Counted from the stretch's first letter, positions 1 through 7,222 are shown. The stretch: 64,000 nt of DNA from Staphylococcus carnosus (GCF_900458435.1 NZ_UHCT01000001.1:2046001-2110000); one strand, 5' to 3'. Numbers and translations are program-made. The notes: a model not told the origin generated them from the letters alone.

Positions 1-169
1 TAACTGCCGCTATAATAGAAGCTGTTAAAAAACGGTTGCCGTTGACTTCATCGTACTTTTTAAGTTTCACACTGCAAATAATACTGCCAATCGCAAACAA
101 AGGACTGACTAACGTTAAAATTATGAAAATAATGATAAATATTTTTAATGTTGTCGCTGTATTTTTCAT
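1..169 (-). CDS. Small membrane protein, 5' part only
   Basis: An open frame begins at an ATG (167-169) behind a good ribosome site (AAGGAGT) and runs off the left edge, giving 56 residues. The N-terminus holds a long hydrophobic stretch (about residues 9-33), so the product is probably a membrane protein. It is the chromosomal neighbour that lay downstream of sufB before the prophage inserted. The family cannot be named from this fragment. Confidence 0.6.
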   Translation of the reverse strand, partial: MKNTATTLKIFIIIFIILTLVSPLFAIGSIICSVKLKKYDEVNGNRFLTASIIAAV

Positions 170-261
170 ATTTGGACTCCTTATCCGTTACAGGTTGTCT
201 TTTTACAATTCTTTAACTTATACCCTTTATACCACAGGAAGTATTTTTTTTAAATATAAAC

Positions 262-301
262 AAAAAAAGCAGCGCGTAAATTCTAAATTTACACACTGCT
301 T
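262..301 (-). terminator. Original suf operon terminator, now orphaned
   Basis: A hairpin with outer arms AGCAG/CTGCT and inner arms GTAAATT/AATTTAC is followed on the minus strand by a run of seven T. It sits 37 bp beyond the displaced sufB stop codon, in the direction of suf transcription, so it was probably the suf terminator. The prophage now separates it from the operon by about 45 kb. Confidence 0.75.
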
Positions 302-337
302 ATAATCATTTATTAGATTATTAAAATCAACTTGGAG

Positions 338-361
338 TTAACCGATTGAGCCTTCCATTTC
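338..361 (-). pseudogene. sufB: Displaced 3' tail of sufB
   Basis: Read on the minus strand, this short piece encodes EMEGSIG and a TAA stop, the same C-terminus as the intact SufB at 45792. It is the original chromosomal end of sufB, cut off when the phage recombined inside the last codons. The intact copy now ends with phage-supplied synonymous codons. Confidence 0.85.
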
Positions 362-363
362 GA
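351..363. other. Attachment core 1 (chromosome/module junction)
   Basis: CCTTCCATTTCGA, the 13-bp sequence shared by all three junctions. To its left is chromosomal DNA (sufB tail and terminator); to its right is DNA matching the prophage left end. This is the outer attachment site of the whole insertion. Confidence 0.85.
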
Positions 364-463
364 TTGAAAACAGTGTTTTTTAGGAATTTTTGAAATTAAA
401 AACGTTGATTTCATGCGGTTTTTAAGCACTTAAATTATCTGAACTTTTCTATTTTCCAACAAA

Positions 464-487
464 ATGGTATCAAAAATGGTATCAAAA
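464..487. promoter_or_regulatory. Tandem integrase arm-type sites
   Basis: ATGGTATCAAAA occurs twice in tandem here. The same motif is present once at 3022-3033 and twice at the other prophage end (45725-45745). Short direct repeats at both ends of a tyrosine-integrase element are typical of arm-type integrase binding sites. The role is inferred. Confidence 0.6.
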
Positions 488-518
488 ACCCACCTATTCA
501 GTATATAGTATAGGTGGG
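484..518 (-). terminator. Leftward terminator near module end
   Basis: Stem CCCACCTAT/ATAGGTGGG with a 12-nt loop, followed on the minus strand by a run of T. It would stop leftward transcription before the chromosome. A shorter-stemmed version is present in copy 2 at 3030-3064. Confidence 0.65.
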
Positions 519-608
519 TAGAATTATGTATAAAAAGTACACAAAACTGTATTATTGGAGGGAGGTGTAATGTAAGTTTTAATGCTCCGTATAATTGGGG
601 GGGCATGA

Positions 609-794
609 ATGATACAGATTTATATGTGTACTAATGTTAATTATAGAGCTAATGATTTTTACAGTCAAATTTTACTTTTTATAAGTTCTATATCAATCTT
701 GACTTTAAAACTCATAAAAAAAGAGGACTGCTCAGCCAAGCAATCCTCCAATGGATGGACATTATCCATTACTCACACTTCAATTATAACTTAA
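609..794 (+). CDS. Candidate type I toxin-like hydrophobic peptide, copy 1
   Basis: A 61-residue frame with a G-rich ribosome site just upstream. Residues about 17-38 form a hydrophobic segment followed by the basic LIKKED, the layout of small holin-like type I toxins. The first 48 residues are nearly identical to those of the second copy at 3151, while the tails differ. A short antisense transcription unit (715-776) covers its 3' end. No known family is recognised; the toxin role is inferred from architecture. Confidence 0.4.
   Translation: MIQIYMCTNVNYRANDFYSQILLFISSISILTLKLIKKEDCSAKQSSNGWTLSITHTSIIT
715..776 (-). ncRNA. Candidate antisense RNA (antitoxin-like), copy 1
   Basis: On the minus strand a promoter (TTGTGG at 805-810, 16-bp spacer, TATAAT at 783-788) is followed about 35 nt beyond the predicted start by a strong terminator (stem GAGGACTGCT/AGCAATCCTC at 723-748, then a T run). 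The implied RNA is about 60 nt and antisense to the 3' half of the peptide ORF at 609-794, the txpA/RatA type of arrangement. Confidence 0.45.
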
Positions 795-922
795 CTTATG
801 CTCCCCACAACACCAGTGTTTATGCCATTTCGTTGGCATACCGTTGTCGTAGATAAAAATTGTCGTGGTTAGACTCTCTAGCTGACAGATTGCCCATTGT
901 TACGCAATCAAATGTCACTTAC
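795..922. other. Intergenic, no gene seen
   Basis: No convincing coding frame. It contains the -35 element of the antisense unit and a perfect hairpin at 821-840 (TATGCCA/TGGCATA) of unknown role. This part is unique to the first module and is not repeated beside copy 2. Confidence 0.5.
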
Positions 923-958
923 AAAACAGCCCATCTTTTCATTTAGGTGGGCTGTTTT
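923..958. terminator. Terminator after the phosphodiesterase gene
   Basis: Perfect stem AAAACAGCCCA/TGGGCTGTTTT, overlapping the stop codon of the leftward phosphodiesterase gene. The arms provide short A and T runs on both sides, so it could act in either direction. Confidence 0.7.
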
Positions 959-1757
959 ATGGATTGTTATTAAAACCTCCATCTACTTTGATTTCTTTCA
1001 TTTTTTCGACTTCTTTTTTATTATTTAATGTAAAAACGTGTACTTTTAGACCATTTTCATGTGCCCGTTCCACTAATTCTTTTTCAGTTTTTTTATAATT
1101 AATTCCTATGCCATAAGAAAACTTAGATAACCTTTTTAGCTCTGTATCAGTTAATTTGCTTATGTCATTATCCTCCACTAATAATATTAGAGGTATATTT
1201 TTGTTCATTTTATGTATATTAGATAGGCTTTTCTCTGAAAATGACTGAATTATAATCCTACCATTTTTTAAATTATGAGGCGTTAATAAAGTTTTTTTAT
1301 TTAATTCATCAATTAACTTTCTATCCATTCCTGGATAAGCTTCTGGTGTTTTGGTTTCGATGTAGAAATTTGTCTTATTATAATATTTTTTTAACACATC
1401 TGATAACAAAGGAACTTTTTCATTCGAATATTTCCCATCAAACCAAGAGCCCGCATCTAACTTTTTTATTTCGTTATTAGTTTTATTTTTTACCAGACCA
1501 CTACTATTAGTAGTTCTAGTAACATCATTATCATGCATAACAATTAATTCTTTATCTTTAGTCATCTGTAAATCTAATTCTAAATAATCAGCTTCTTGTT
1601 TAATAGCTTTATCATAAGCAGCATATGTATGTTCTGGTGCTTTTCCACTTGCTCCTCTATGTGCTATATTTAAATAATCCTTTTCTAATATATTATTATT
1701 ACTACACCCTGCTAATAAATAACTACTCAATAAACCAAATGCTAATAGTCTTTTCAT
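957..1757 (-). CDS. Glycerophosphodiester phosphodiesterase lipoprotein
   Basis: A 266-residue lipoprotein: a signal segment ends in lipobox LLAGC (about residues 11-15), followed by a GDPD domain with the family signatures NIAHRGASG, ELDLQMT and VMHDND (His-Arg, Glu-Asp and His of the metal/active site). Such enzymes hydrolyse glycerophosphodiesters to glycerol-3-phosphate and an alcohol; this one should sit on the outer face of the membrane. Start chosen at ATG 1757 just after GGATGGGG; an in-frame start at 1802 would add 15 residues that spoil the signal peptide. It is cargo of the 2.56-kb att-flanked module. Confidence 0.85.
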   Translation of the reverse strand: MKRLLAFGLLSSYLLAGCSNNNILEKDYLNIAHRGASGKAPEHTYAAYDKAIKQEADYLELDLQMTKDKELIVMHDNDVTRTTNSSGLVKNKTNNEIKKLDAGSWFDGKYSNEKVPLLSDVLKKYYNKTNFYIETKTPEAYPGMDRKLIDELNKKTLLTPHNLKNGRIIIQSFSEKSLSNIHKMNKNIPLILLVEDNDISKLTDTELKRLSKFSYGIGINYKKTEKELVERAHENGLKVHVFTLNNKKEVEKMKEIKVDGGFNNNP

Positions 1758-1836
1758 TTTCCCCATCCTACATATGTTATATTTCGTTGTACTATCTACC
1801 ATTTTTTATTTTATTAATTCATAACCGACCAACATT

Positions 1837-1977
1837 TTAATTCGGCCGGCTATAGTTTATACTTTTAAGTTTTTCTATATCTTTTTCTAAACGATCTACT
1901 TTTACTGATTGACCATAAAAAGCTAATCCGAAAAATGCCGCTGATAAAGTTGGTAGAATCCATACAAGGTTATCCAT
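1837..1977 (-). CDS. 46-aa single-pass membrane protein
   Basis: A 46-residue frame starting MDNLVWILPTLSAAFFGLAF: an N-terminal transmembrane segment (about 4-21), then a charged helical tail containing DRLEKDIEKLK. It has ribosome site CGGAGTG, and its start overlaps the end of the 226-aa gene by 8 nt, so the two are probably translationally coupled. Function unknown; it is the third gene of the module's small operon. Confidence 0.6.
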   Translation of the reverse strand: MDNLVWILPTLSAAFFGLAFYGQSVKVDRLEKDIEKLKSINYSRPN

Positions 1978-2650
1978 GTTTATCACTCCGATTCTCTATG
2001 TATTCTTTTATATCTAGCACAAAATTATTTACCATATGATAAACCTCATCTAAAAAACTAAAAACTTCCCTATTATTATATTCGAAATATAATTCTTCTT
2101 CATATGTATAACCTTCATTTTTAGTTATATCAATTTCTTTATCATCAATAACTATTCCTTTACTATCGCTATCTTCATCTCTAATTATAGTAACATTATT
2201 GATTAAAATATTGTTCCCATAGACACCCGTGCCACTATTTTCAATAATGTTCTTTCGATGAATGTTGATACTAGAGTGTTTTTCATTATTTTGCATTTTA
2301 TTAAATTCATTATATAAGTTTGTCGAAAATAAATTGCCAAAAATTGTTCTGCCCTTTTCGTCCCTAACGCCAAATCTCTGTTCTAAAACGTTGTAAAAGT
2401 TTTCGTCATTTTTAAAATCATTTTTATTAGGGATATAGCTATTTATTTTTTTATTAATTTTATTATAATTTCTTAAATACTTGATTGAATATTCCATTGA
2501 AGATTTAAGTACATTTAACAATAAATTAATCATAATTTGATCGTTCAAATTTATTGCTTGTTTCTGTTTTAACAATTCTATGTGATACAAGTAGAATTCT
2601 AATTTTTGTATACTCTGATCATATAAAGTTAACTCTTTTAGGCGTTTCAT
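1970..2650 (-). CDS. Uncharacterised 226-aa protein of the att-flanked module
   Basis: Start ATG 2650 with AGAGGTTG upstream; the ATGA overlaps the stop of the 73-aa gene. The product has no signal or membrane segment. Residues about 1-65 look helical; the central part (about 130-165) is Asn/Ile/Val-rich with short beta-like stretches; the C-terminal part is acidic and aromatic (YTYEEELYFEYNN). I recognise no family. The middle position in a tightly coupled three-gene operon that ends in a membrane peptide suggests one functional unit, for example a host-benefit or exclusion trait (inference). Confidence 0.6.
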   Translation of the reverse strand: MKRLKELTLYDQSIQKLEFYLYHIELLKQKQAINLNDQIMINLLLNVLKSSMEYSIKYLRNYNKINKKINSYIPNKNDFKNDENFYNVLEQRFGVRDEKGRTIFGNLFSTNLYNEFNKMQNNEKHSSINIHRKNIIENSGTGVYGNNILINNVTIIRDEDSDSKGIVIDDKEIDITKNEGYTYEEELYFEYNNREVFSFLDEVYHMVNNFVLDIKEYIENRSDKHG

Positions 2651-2868
2651 AAAACAACCTCTAGTTTTTGGCATTTATTCGTTTTGGAGTAAATTATAAT
2701 ATAGTCTTTATCTTCTTGCTCATAGATGCTACGATCTTCAAAATGTAAAATACGATTAAATTTTAATTTAGACAAGTATTCTTCTATCATAATTTTGTAC
2801 TCTGTTATACAAATTATATTTGTTTTTGGATTTTCATAATCTTCTATATGTTCAAAAAGTATATACAT
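2647..2868 (-). CDS. Uncharacterised 73-aa protein
   Basis: Start ATG 2868 with TAGGTGTG a few bases upstream; a GTG at 2877 is less likely. It is a small mixed-charge soluble protein with alternating beta-like and helical stretches. First gene of a coupled operon (2868 to 1837), with a 4-nt ATGA overlap to the next gene. No recognised family. Confidence 0.5.
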   Translation of the reverse strand: MYILFEHIEDYENPKTNIICITEYKIMIEEYLSKLKFNRILHFEDRSIYEQEDKDYIIIYSKTNKCQKLEVVL

Positions 2869-2907
2869 ATAACACACCTACTTTTTTGCTTTCATTATAC
2901 CATATAC

Positions 2908-2920
2908 CCTTCCATTTCGA
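2908..2920. other. Attachment core 2 (module/prophage junction)
   Basis: Second copy of CCTTCCATTTCGA. On its right the prophage left end begins. On its left is a different arm sequence that, if joined directly to sufB, would encode EGYMV and a stop instead of EGSIG. It bounds both the main prophage and the small module. Confidence 0.8.
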
Positions 2921-3303
2921 TTGAAAGCAGTGTTTTTTTAGGAATTTTTGAAATTAAAAACGTTGATTTCATGCAGTTTTTAAGCGCTTAAATTATCTGA
3001 ACTTTTCTATTTTCCAACAAAATGGTATCAAAAAACCCACCTATTCAGTATATAGTATAGGTGAGTAAATTATGTATAAAAAGTACACAAAACTGTATTA
3101 TTGGAGGGAATGTAACGTAAGTTTTAATGCTTCGTATAATTGGGGCATGAATGATACAGATTTATATGTGTACTAATGATAATTATAGAGTTAATGATTT
3201 TTACAGTCAAATTTTACTTTTTATAAGTTCTATATCAATCTTGACTTTAAAATACATAAAAAAAGAGGACTGCTCTGCCAAGCAATCCTCAAATATGGAT
3301 GCA
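2908..3303. repeat. Duplicated phage-end segment, copy 2
   Basis: Counterpart of 351-757, with the same order of att core, ATGGTATCAAAA arm site (3022-3033, single), leftward hairpin (3030-3064), peptide ORF and terminator. Similarity ends just after the terminator hairpin at about 3300, before the endolysin gene. Confidence 0.9.
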
Positions 3304-3384
3304 CATTGCAACCATGAACTCTATTTATATTATAGCAATTTATTTACTTCCAAACAATTTCGCCCCAGTATTTTTCATTTTTAA
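3151..3384 (+). CDS. Candidate type I toxin-like hydrophobic peptide, copy 2
   Basis: A 77-residue frame whose first 48 residues match the copy at 609 with three substitutions, including the hydrophobic core ILLFISSISILTLK. The tail is unrelated and overlaps the 3' end of the endolysin gene on the other strand. An antisense unit faces it. The functional peptide may be only the shared N-terminal part. Low-moderate certainty that it is translated. Confidence 0.35.
   Translation: MIQIYMCTNDNYRVNDFYSQILLFISSISILTLKYIKKEDCSAKQSSNMDAHCNHELYLYYSNLFTSKQFRPSIFHF
3258..3322 (-). ncRNA. Candidate antisense RNA (antitoxin-like), copy 2
   Basis: Minus-strand promoter TTGTTT (3352-3357), 17-bp spacer, TATAAT (3329-3334), followed by a terminator with stem 3265-3274/3281-3290 and a T run. 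The -35 box lies inside the endolysin 3' end. The expected RNA is about 65 nt and antisense to the peptide ORF. The hairpin also serves as terminator of the lysis module. Confidence 0.45.
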
Positions 3385-4747
3385 TCTTCTGTTCTTTATC
3401 AGTGATTTTACAAACTGCACAATAGAAATCTTTGTCGCTTGAACCGGGTTGCACATATTTGAAACGAACCCACCAATGACCATCTTTTTTGATGACTTGG
3501 TCAAATGGAACGTAATTACCATTTTTTAACCATGATCTAGGTTCGACTTCTGTACCGTTTAATCCTGGAGATTTTCTAACTTTAATTGTTCTGTCTGCAG
3601 TAAACTTGCCTTTCCAATTCCATACAGTTTGTTTTTCTTTAGGTTTACTAGCTTTAGCGCCGATTTGTCTACCATTAATTGCCTCTGCAATTCGTTTAGT
3701 GAAACTATCTAAATTATTTGTAATGTAATTCATATCATGTTTACTTGTAATGAAACCAAGTTCTATTAATCTATAGTTTAAATTTAATCGACCTGTTACA
3801 TTAGCGTTTAACAAATCGTTTCTAGGTGTAACACCTCTGATTTTACCAACCGTTTTACCTAATGCACTAGATAAGGCTTTGTCTATATCATCGGCTGGGT
3901 ATCTATCACTAATAATTACATGACCGCCACTTGCTTGTGGGCTTGCTGCGTCTAAATGGAACTCTACAATAATATCAGGTTTTACGTTCTTTTTAACCCA
4001 ATACAATCCATAATCTGAGTAGTTCCCAACTTGTTGTCCATAGCGTGTATCTTGATATAAATCTTGATTCATTGTTTTACCACCATATAAGACAACGGTA
4101 TGCCCTACACTTTCAAGATACTTTTTAACTCTAGGAATGATATTTTTACGATTAAAGTCACGTTCATTATATCCATTTGCAACGGCACCAGGATCATTTG
4201 AATATGCTCCTTTACCATGACCGGCGACAAGCATAATCTTTTTACCTTTGTTCGCTTTAGCTTTCCTAGCTGGTTTAGATTTACTTTTAACCGCGTTAAG
4301 TTTAGTTGATTTAGCGTAGAATGGACGGATAAACCACATTGGGAAATCATATCCATGTGTACGGCGTGTAGCTACTTCTGGAGGCGTCCAATAAGCACCA
4401 CCCAACCAGTTTTGCTCAAGTATCGTAATTGAATTTAAAGTAGCTTTTAATACGATACCTACATGTCCATAACCTTCTCCATAATTACGATTGAATATCA
4501 CAACATCGCCTGGTAACGCTTGGAACGATTGTGTATTTTCATATACAGTCGCCTCATTTGTGAAGTTATTCCATGTTGGTATGTCTGCAGCACCCACACC
4601 TTTTAAGCCGTGATTGAATAAATAAAGCCAATATTGGTTGGCTAGATCAAAACACTGAACACCATATGCGTTATCGGGATTATACGCATGTCCCTCCATT
4701 GATTTTAAATAACTAATCGCTTGTTTATATGTTCTAATTGATGTCAT
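3344..4747 (-). CDS. Endolysin: CHAP + amidase_3 + SH3b
   Basis: 467 residues. Domain 1 (about 10-135) is a CHAP peptidase with Cys32 in VQCFDLAN and His95 in GYGHVGIV. Domain 2 (about 165-360) is an N-acetylmuramoyl-L-alanine amidase_3 with AGHGKG, VEFHLDA and LIELGFI zinc/catalytic signatures. The C-terminus (about 375-460) is an SH3b wall-binding domain. This three-domain plan is standard for staphylococcal phage lysins, which cleave peptide and amide bonds of peptidoglycan at lysis. It overlaps the holin stop by one base (TAATG) and ends the late operon. Confidence 0.95.
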   Translation of the reverse strand: MTSIRTYKQAISYLKSMEGHAYNPDNAYGVQCFDLANQYWLYLFNHGLKGVGAADIPTWNNFTNEATVYENTQSFQALPGDVVIFNRNYGEGYGHVGIVLKATLNSITILEQNWLGGAYWTPPEVATRRTHGYDFPMWFIRPFYAKSTKLNAVKSKSKPARKAKANKGKKIMLVAGHGKGAYSNDPGAVANGYNERDFNRKNIIPRVKKYLESVGHTVVLYGGKTMNQDLYQDTRYGQQVGNYSDYGLYWVKKNVKPDIIVEFHLDAASPQASGGHVIISDRYPADDIDKALSSALGKTVGKIRGVTPRNDLLNANVTGRLNLNYRLIELGFITSKHDMNYITNNLDSFTKRIAEAINGRQIGAKASKPKEKQTVWNWKGKFTADRTIKVRKSPGLNGTEVEPRSWLKNGNYVPFDQVIKKDGHWWVRFKYVQPGSSDKDFYCAVCKITDKEQKIKNEKYWGEIVWK

Positions 4748-5010
4748 TAGAATTCATCTCCATTCATTTGAGGGGCGCCACCTGTTGAGTAAGTGCCTGC
4801 TTTAGATTGTTTGATTACTTTTTGGCCTTTTTGGGCATGATGAGTGAAATTGTTGTTTTTCCACCACGTCCAAAGAGATACAACACCAGTAATTAATGTA
4901 CTGATTGTCACTTCATCGACCGGTATTGGCGAAATGTGATTTAAAGCTAAAGCTTGGTTAACCCATGCTAGTATTAATAAAATTGTTCTTACAATTGTTC
5001 CTGTATCCAT
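4747..5010 (-). CDS. Holin, SPP1 family
   Basis: 87 residues with two hydrophobic segments (about 5-23 and 34-50) and a charged, Gly/Lys-rich tail, as in SPP1-type holins. It makes the membrane lesions that release the endolysin encoded next. Ribosome site AAAGGAG; strict coupling to the lysin by TAATG. Confidence 0.85.
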   Translation of the reverse strand: MDTGTIVRTILLILAWVNQALALNHISPIPVDEVTISTLITGVVSLWTWWKNNNFTHHAQKGQKVIKQSKAGTYSTGGAPQMNGDEF

Positions 5011-5035
5011 ATGTTTTGCTCCTTTCGAGTAAAAT

Positions 5036-5062
5036 AAAAAGCCGACACATATGTGCCGACTT
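5036..5062 (-). terminator. Hairpin terminator 1 of an identical pair
   Basis: The palindrome GCCGACACATATGTGCCGAC (5041-5060) is followed on the minus strand by a T run. The same 20 bases recur at 7201-7220. It lies between the baseplate gene and the holin. Confidence 0.7.
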
Positions 5063-5068
5063 TATAAT

Positions 5069-7174
5069 CTATACATTCCAACTAATATCGAAAGATAAAT
5101 AGTTTACGTTTGCATCTGTTCTCCAACCAGTTGCCGGCGCATTTACGACTAAATGATACGTTCCAAAATCTTTTGCTTCTGCAGCAGTCGAAATTCTTGC
5201 TTGTGCTACTTCTGTTGCCCCATTAGAATTACCAACAAATATTAAAAATGGTTTGGTTAAATTCGTAGTTAAAGCATTTGTATATAAAGTTTCAGGGGTT
5301 TCTGTAAATGGTAAGTTAATTTTAATTGGTTCTTTAACAAGTTGATTTGTGTTTTCATCAAATTTAGCGATAAATCTGGCATACACTGACCAATCAACTT
5401 TTCTTCCAACTCTATGAGCTTTACTTGATGACAAGGAAGTTAAACCAGTTATATTTGATGATAGTTGAGCCAATGATTTATTTTGTCTGTGATAATTAAT
5501 ATCAAATAGTCTATATGGTGCTTGTATACCTATACCATTTGAGCCTTCGTAAAAAATACCAGCTTGTGGTTGGTATACCAATCCTGCAATCATAGTTGAA
5601 TTTGCAATGTAATTTAGTGGTTGTCTTGAAGGATTAGGGAACATCACTTTACTTGTTGCTACACTATCATCTTTAGTCATACCATTAACAAATGAGTTTC
5701 TAAAGCCAACTGAATAGATATACCATTCCACTGCTTCTGCACCATAGTTATTGAATGTGTTGTATTGACCGTCTAAAGCTACAATGAAAGTCTTTTTGCC
5801 ATTTAATTCACTTGGTAAGAAACTAGGTGCATTTCCAATAGCCCCGTCGCCTTGCAATGTTTCAGCATAAATATTATTGAAGAAATTACCGTCAGTTTCT
5901 CTTAATAAAAAACCAATCCATGTACGTGCAACTCTGAAATTATTAAATGTATTTCTGTTATTATTGAATTTATTCATGAAATATCCTACGCCTAAGTCAA
6001 CACAGATTTGAGCGTGAATAATGTGGAAGTTATCAAAAATATTATAGTGGTTTCCTGCGCCATGTGTGAATTGTAAACCTGTGCCAACGTATTCCATCCA
6101 AATATTTTTAATTCTGTTCATTGACGCACTACTAGGCTCGGTAGTTGAAGGATCTTGACCTATATATATCCCGACCTGACAATCATTTATACTGATATCC
6201 TCTATAATATTATTTGAGCCATATAACGACAACGCTGCTTGATGTGGCAATTTCTCTTTCGACGTATAATCTGCTGGAATTTTACCGGATTTTCTTGTAA
6301 GAATACTGTCTTTACCATTTCCGTATATTTTAATACCAAATCTGTAATTGTATGATGTCATGTGTTTAGTTTCTAAATTTTTAGATATATAAAAAGTACC
6401 TGACGGAATAAAAATAGTGCTTCCGTCTATTTCTGCCTCTTTTATAGCGTCTTGAATTATTTGGTAATTGTCTGTTGTACCGTCGCCGATTGCACCTCGT
6501 GCTACGATATTAATAACTCGTTGTGTGTTGTTTAATTTAACATCTGAATTATTTAACCTTTCATTTAGACTATTAAAATTGTCTCTAGCATTAATAACCT
6601 CACTGTCAACTTGTTTAGCAGATGATAATTTTTCAAATTCTTCAGATACTCGATTTTCTGTATATGGAATTAATAAATCTTTAACATCATTAGGGTCTGC
6701 GTCTTGTCCTTTGAAATCATCTGGGTTTTCTTCAATTATTCTACGAACAGTATCTTCAACTAAGTTGACGCTTATTTCTTTTTCAACAGCACCTTCTATA
6801 CCAGAATCAAGGATATTGAAGTTAAAATTAGCAACGTGAACAGAACGCTCTTTAGATTCAAGGAATAACTTCGCATCAACTTTACCTATGTGCTTAATGA
6901 TTTTTGTAGGAATGATGTATTGGATTAGCCCGCTTTCAGGTAGAACAACATCCACTGGTTCATTCAGAAATATTGATTTATCTTGCAGGAATAAGTCTAA
7001 TCGTGGTTTCATATCTATTGTGTTTAGATTAACTGGTTGTCCATTCCAGTTAATGTAGATACGGATAGAACTTGTGTTGTCATCCTCTGTGTAAAAATTA
7101 GCGCCAATGTTTCCTAAATCTACACTTTTATTATTGATGTTCGCTTGTACATCTTTATTTTTAAATATAGTCAT
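5069..7174 (-). CDS. BppU-type baseplate protein with beta-helix receptor region
   Basis: About 701 residues from ATG 7174 (GGGAGTGA upstream). The N-terminal ~110 residues form a BppU baseplate-attachment domain; next comes a helical linker (about 140-215), then a right-handed beta-helix/pectate-lyase-like domain starting near ARGAIGDGTTDN. This modular plan fits a tail fibre or receptor-binding protein hung on the baseplate, possibly acting on wall teichoic acid or surface polysaccharide. Its N-terminal domain is paralogous to that of 8601-10025. It is bracketed by two identical hairpins. Confidence 0.8.
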   Translation of the reverse strand: MTIFKNKDVQANINNKSVDLGNIGANFYTEDDNTSSIRIYINWNGQPVNLNTIDMKPRLDLFLQDKSIFLNEPVDVVLPESGLIQYIIPTKIIKHIGKVDAKLFLESKERSVHVANFNFNILDSGIEGAVEKEISVNLVEDTVRRIIEENPDDFKGQDADPNDVKDLLIPYTENRVSEEFEKLSSAKQVDSEVINARDNFNSLNERLNNSDVKLNNTQRVINIVARGAIGDGTTDNYQIIQDAIKEAEIDGSTIFIPSGTFYISKNLETKHMTSYNYRFGIKIYGNGKDSILTRKSGKIPADYTSKEKLPHQAALSLYGSNNIIEDISINDCQVGIYIGQDPSTTEPSSASMNRIKNIWMEYVGTGLQFTHGAGNHYNIFDNFHIIHAQICVDLGVGYFMNKFNNNRNTFNNFRVARTWIGFLLRETDGNFFNNIYAETLQGDGAIGNAPSFLPSELNGKKTFIVALDGQYNTFNNYGAEAVEWYIYSVGFRNSFVNGMTKDDSVATSKVMFPNPSRQPLNYIANSTMIAGLVYQPQAGIFYEGSNGIGIQAPYRLFDINYHRQNKSLAQLSSNITGLTSLSSSKAHRVGRKVDWSVYARFIAKFDENTNQLVKEPIKINLPFTETPETLYTNALTTNLTKPFLIFVGNSNGATEVAQARISTAAEAKDFGTYHLVVNAPATGWRTDANVNYLSFDISWNV

Positions 7175-7195
7175 TAAATCACTCCCTTGTATATT

Positions 7196-7222
7196 AAAAA
7201 GCCGACACATATGTGCCGACTT
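7196..7222 (-). terminator. Hairpin terminator 2 of an identical pair
   Basis: GCCGACACATATGTGCCGAC at 7201-7220 with a T run on the minus strand, identical to 5041-5060. It overlaps the stop region of the 132-aa gene and precedes the ribosome site of the baseplate gene, so it may attenuate late transcription. Confidence 0.65.

Larger units (their letters stand above)
351..757. repeat. Duplicated phage-end segment, copy 1
   Basis: About 400 bp starting at the att core are closely similar to 2908-3303. The shared part covers the core, the integrase-arm-like sites, a hairpin, a small peptide ORF and a second hairpin. The copies differ by scattered substitutions and small indels (copy 1 has an extra 12-bp arm site), so this is not a fresh tandem duplication. 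Confidence 0.9.

Noticed and set aside
36..305. Plus-strand 89-codon frame at the left edge
   Set aside because: It runs antisense through a well-formed minus-strand gene start and through the suf terminator.
811..922. tRNA-like or riboswitch structure suggested by the 821-840 hairpin
   Set aside because: There is a single hairpin only, with no cloverleaf or known aptamer core.
351..2920. Composite transposon or IS element explaining the duplicated ends
   Set aside because: No transposase and no terminal inverted repeats; the copies are in direct orientation and begin exactly at the att core.
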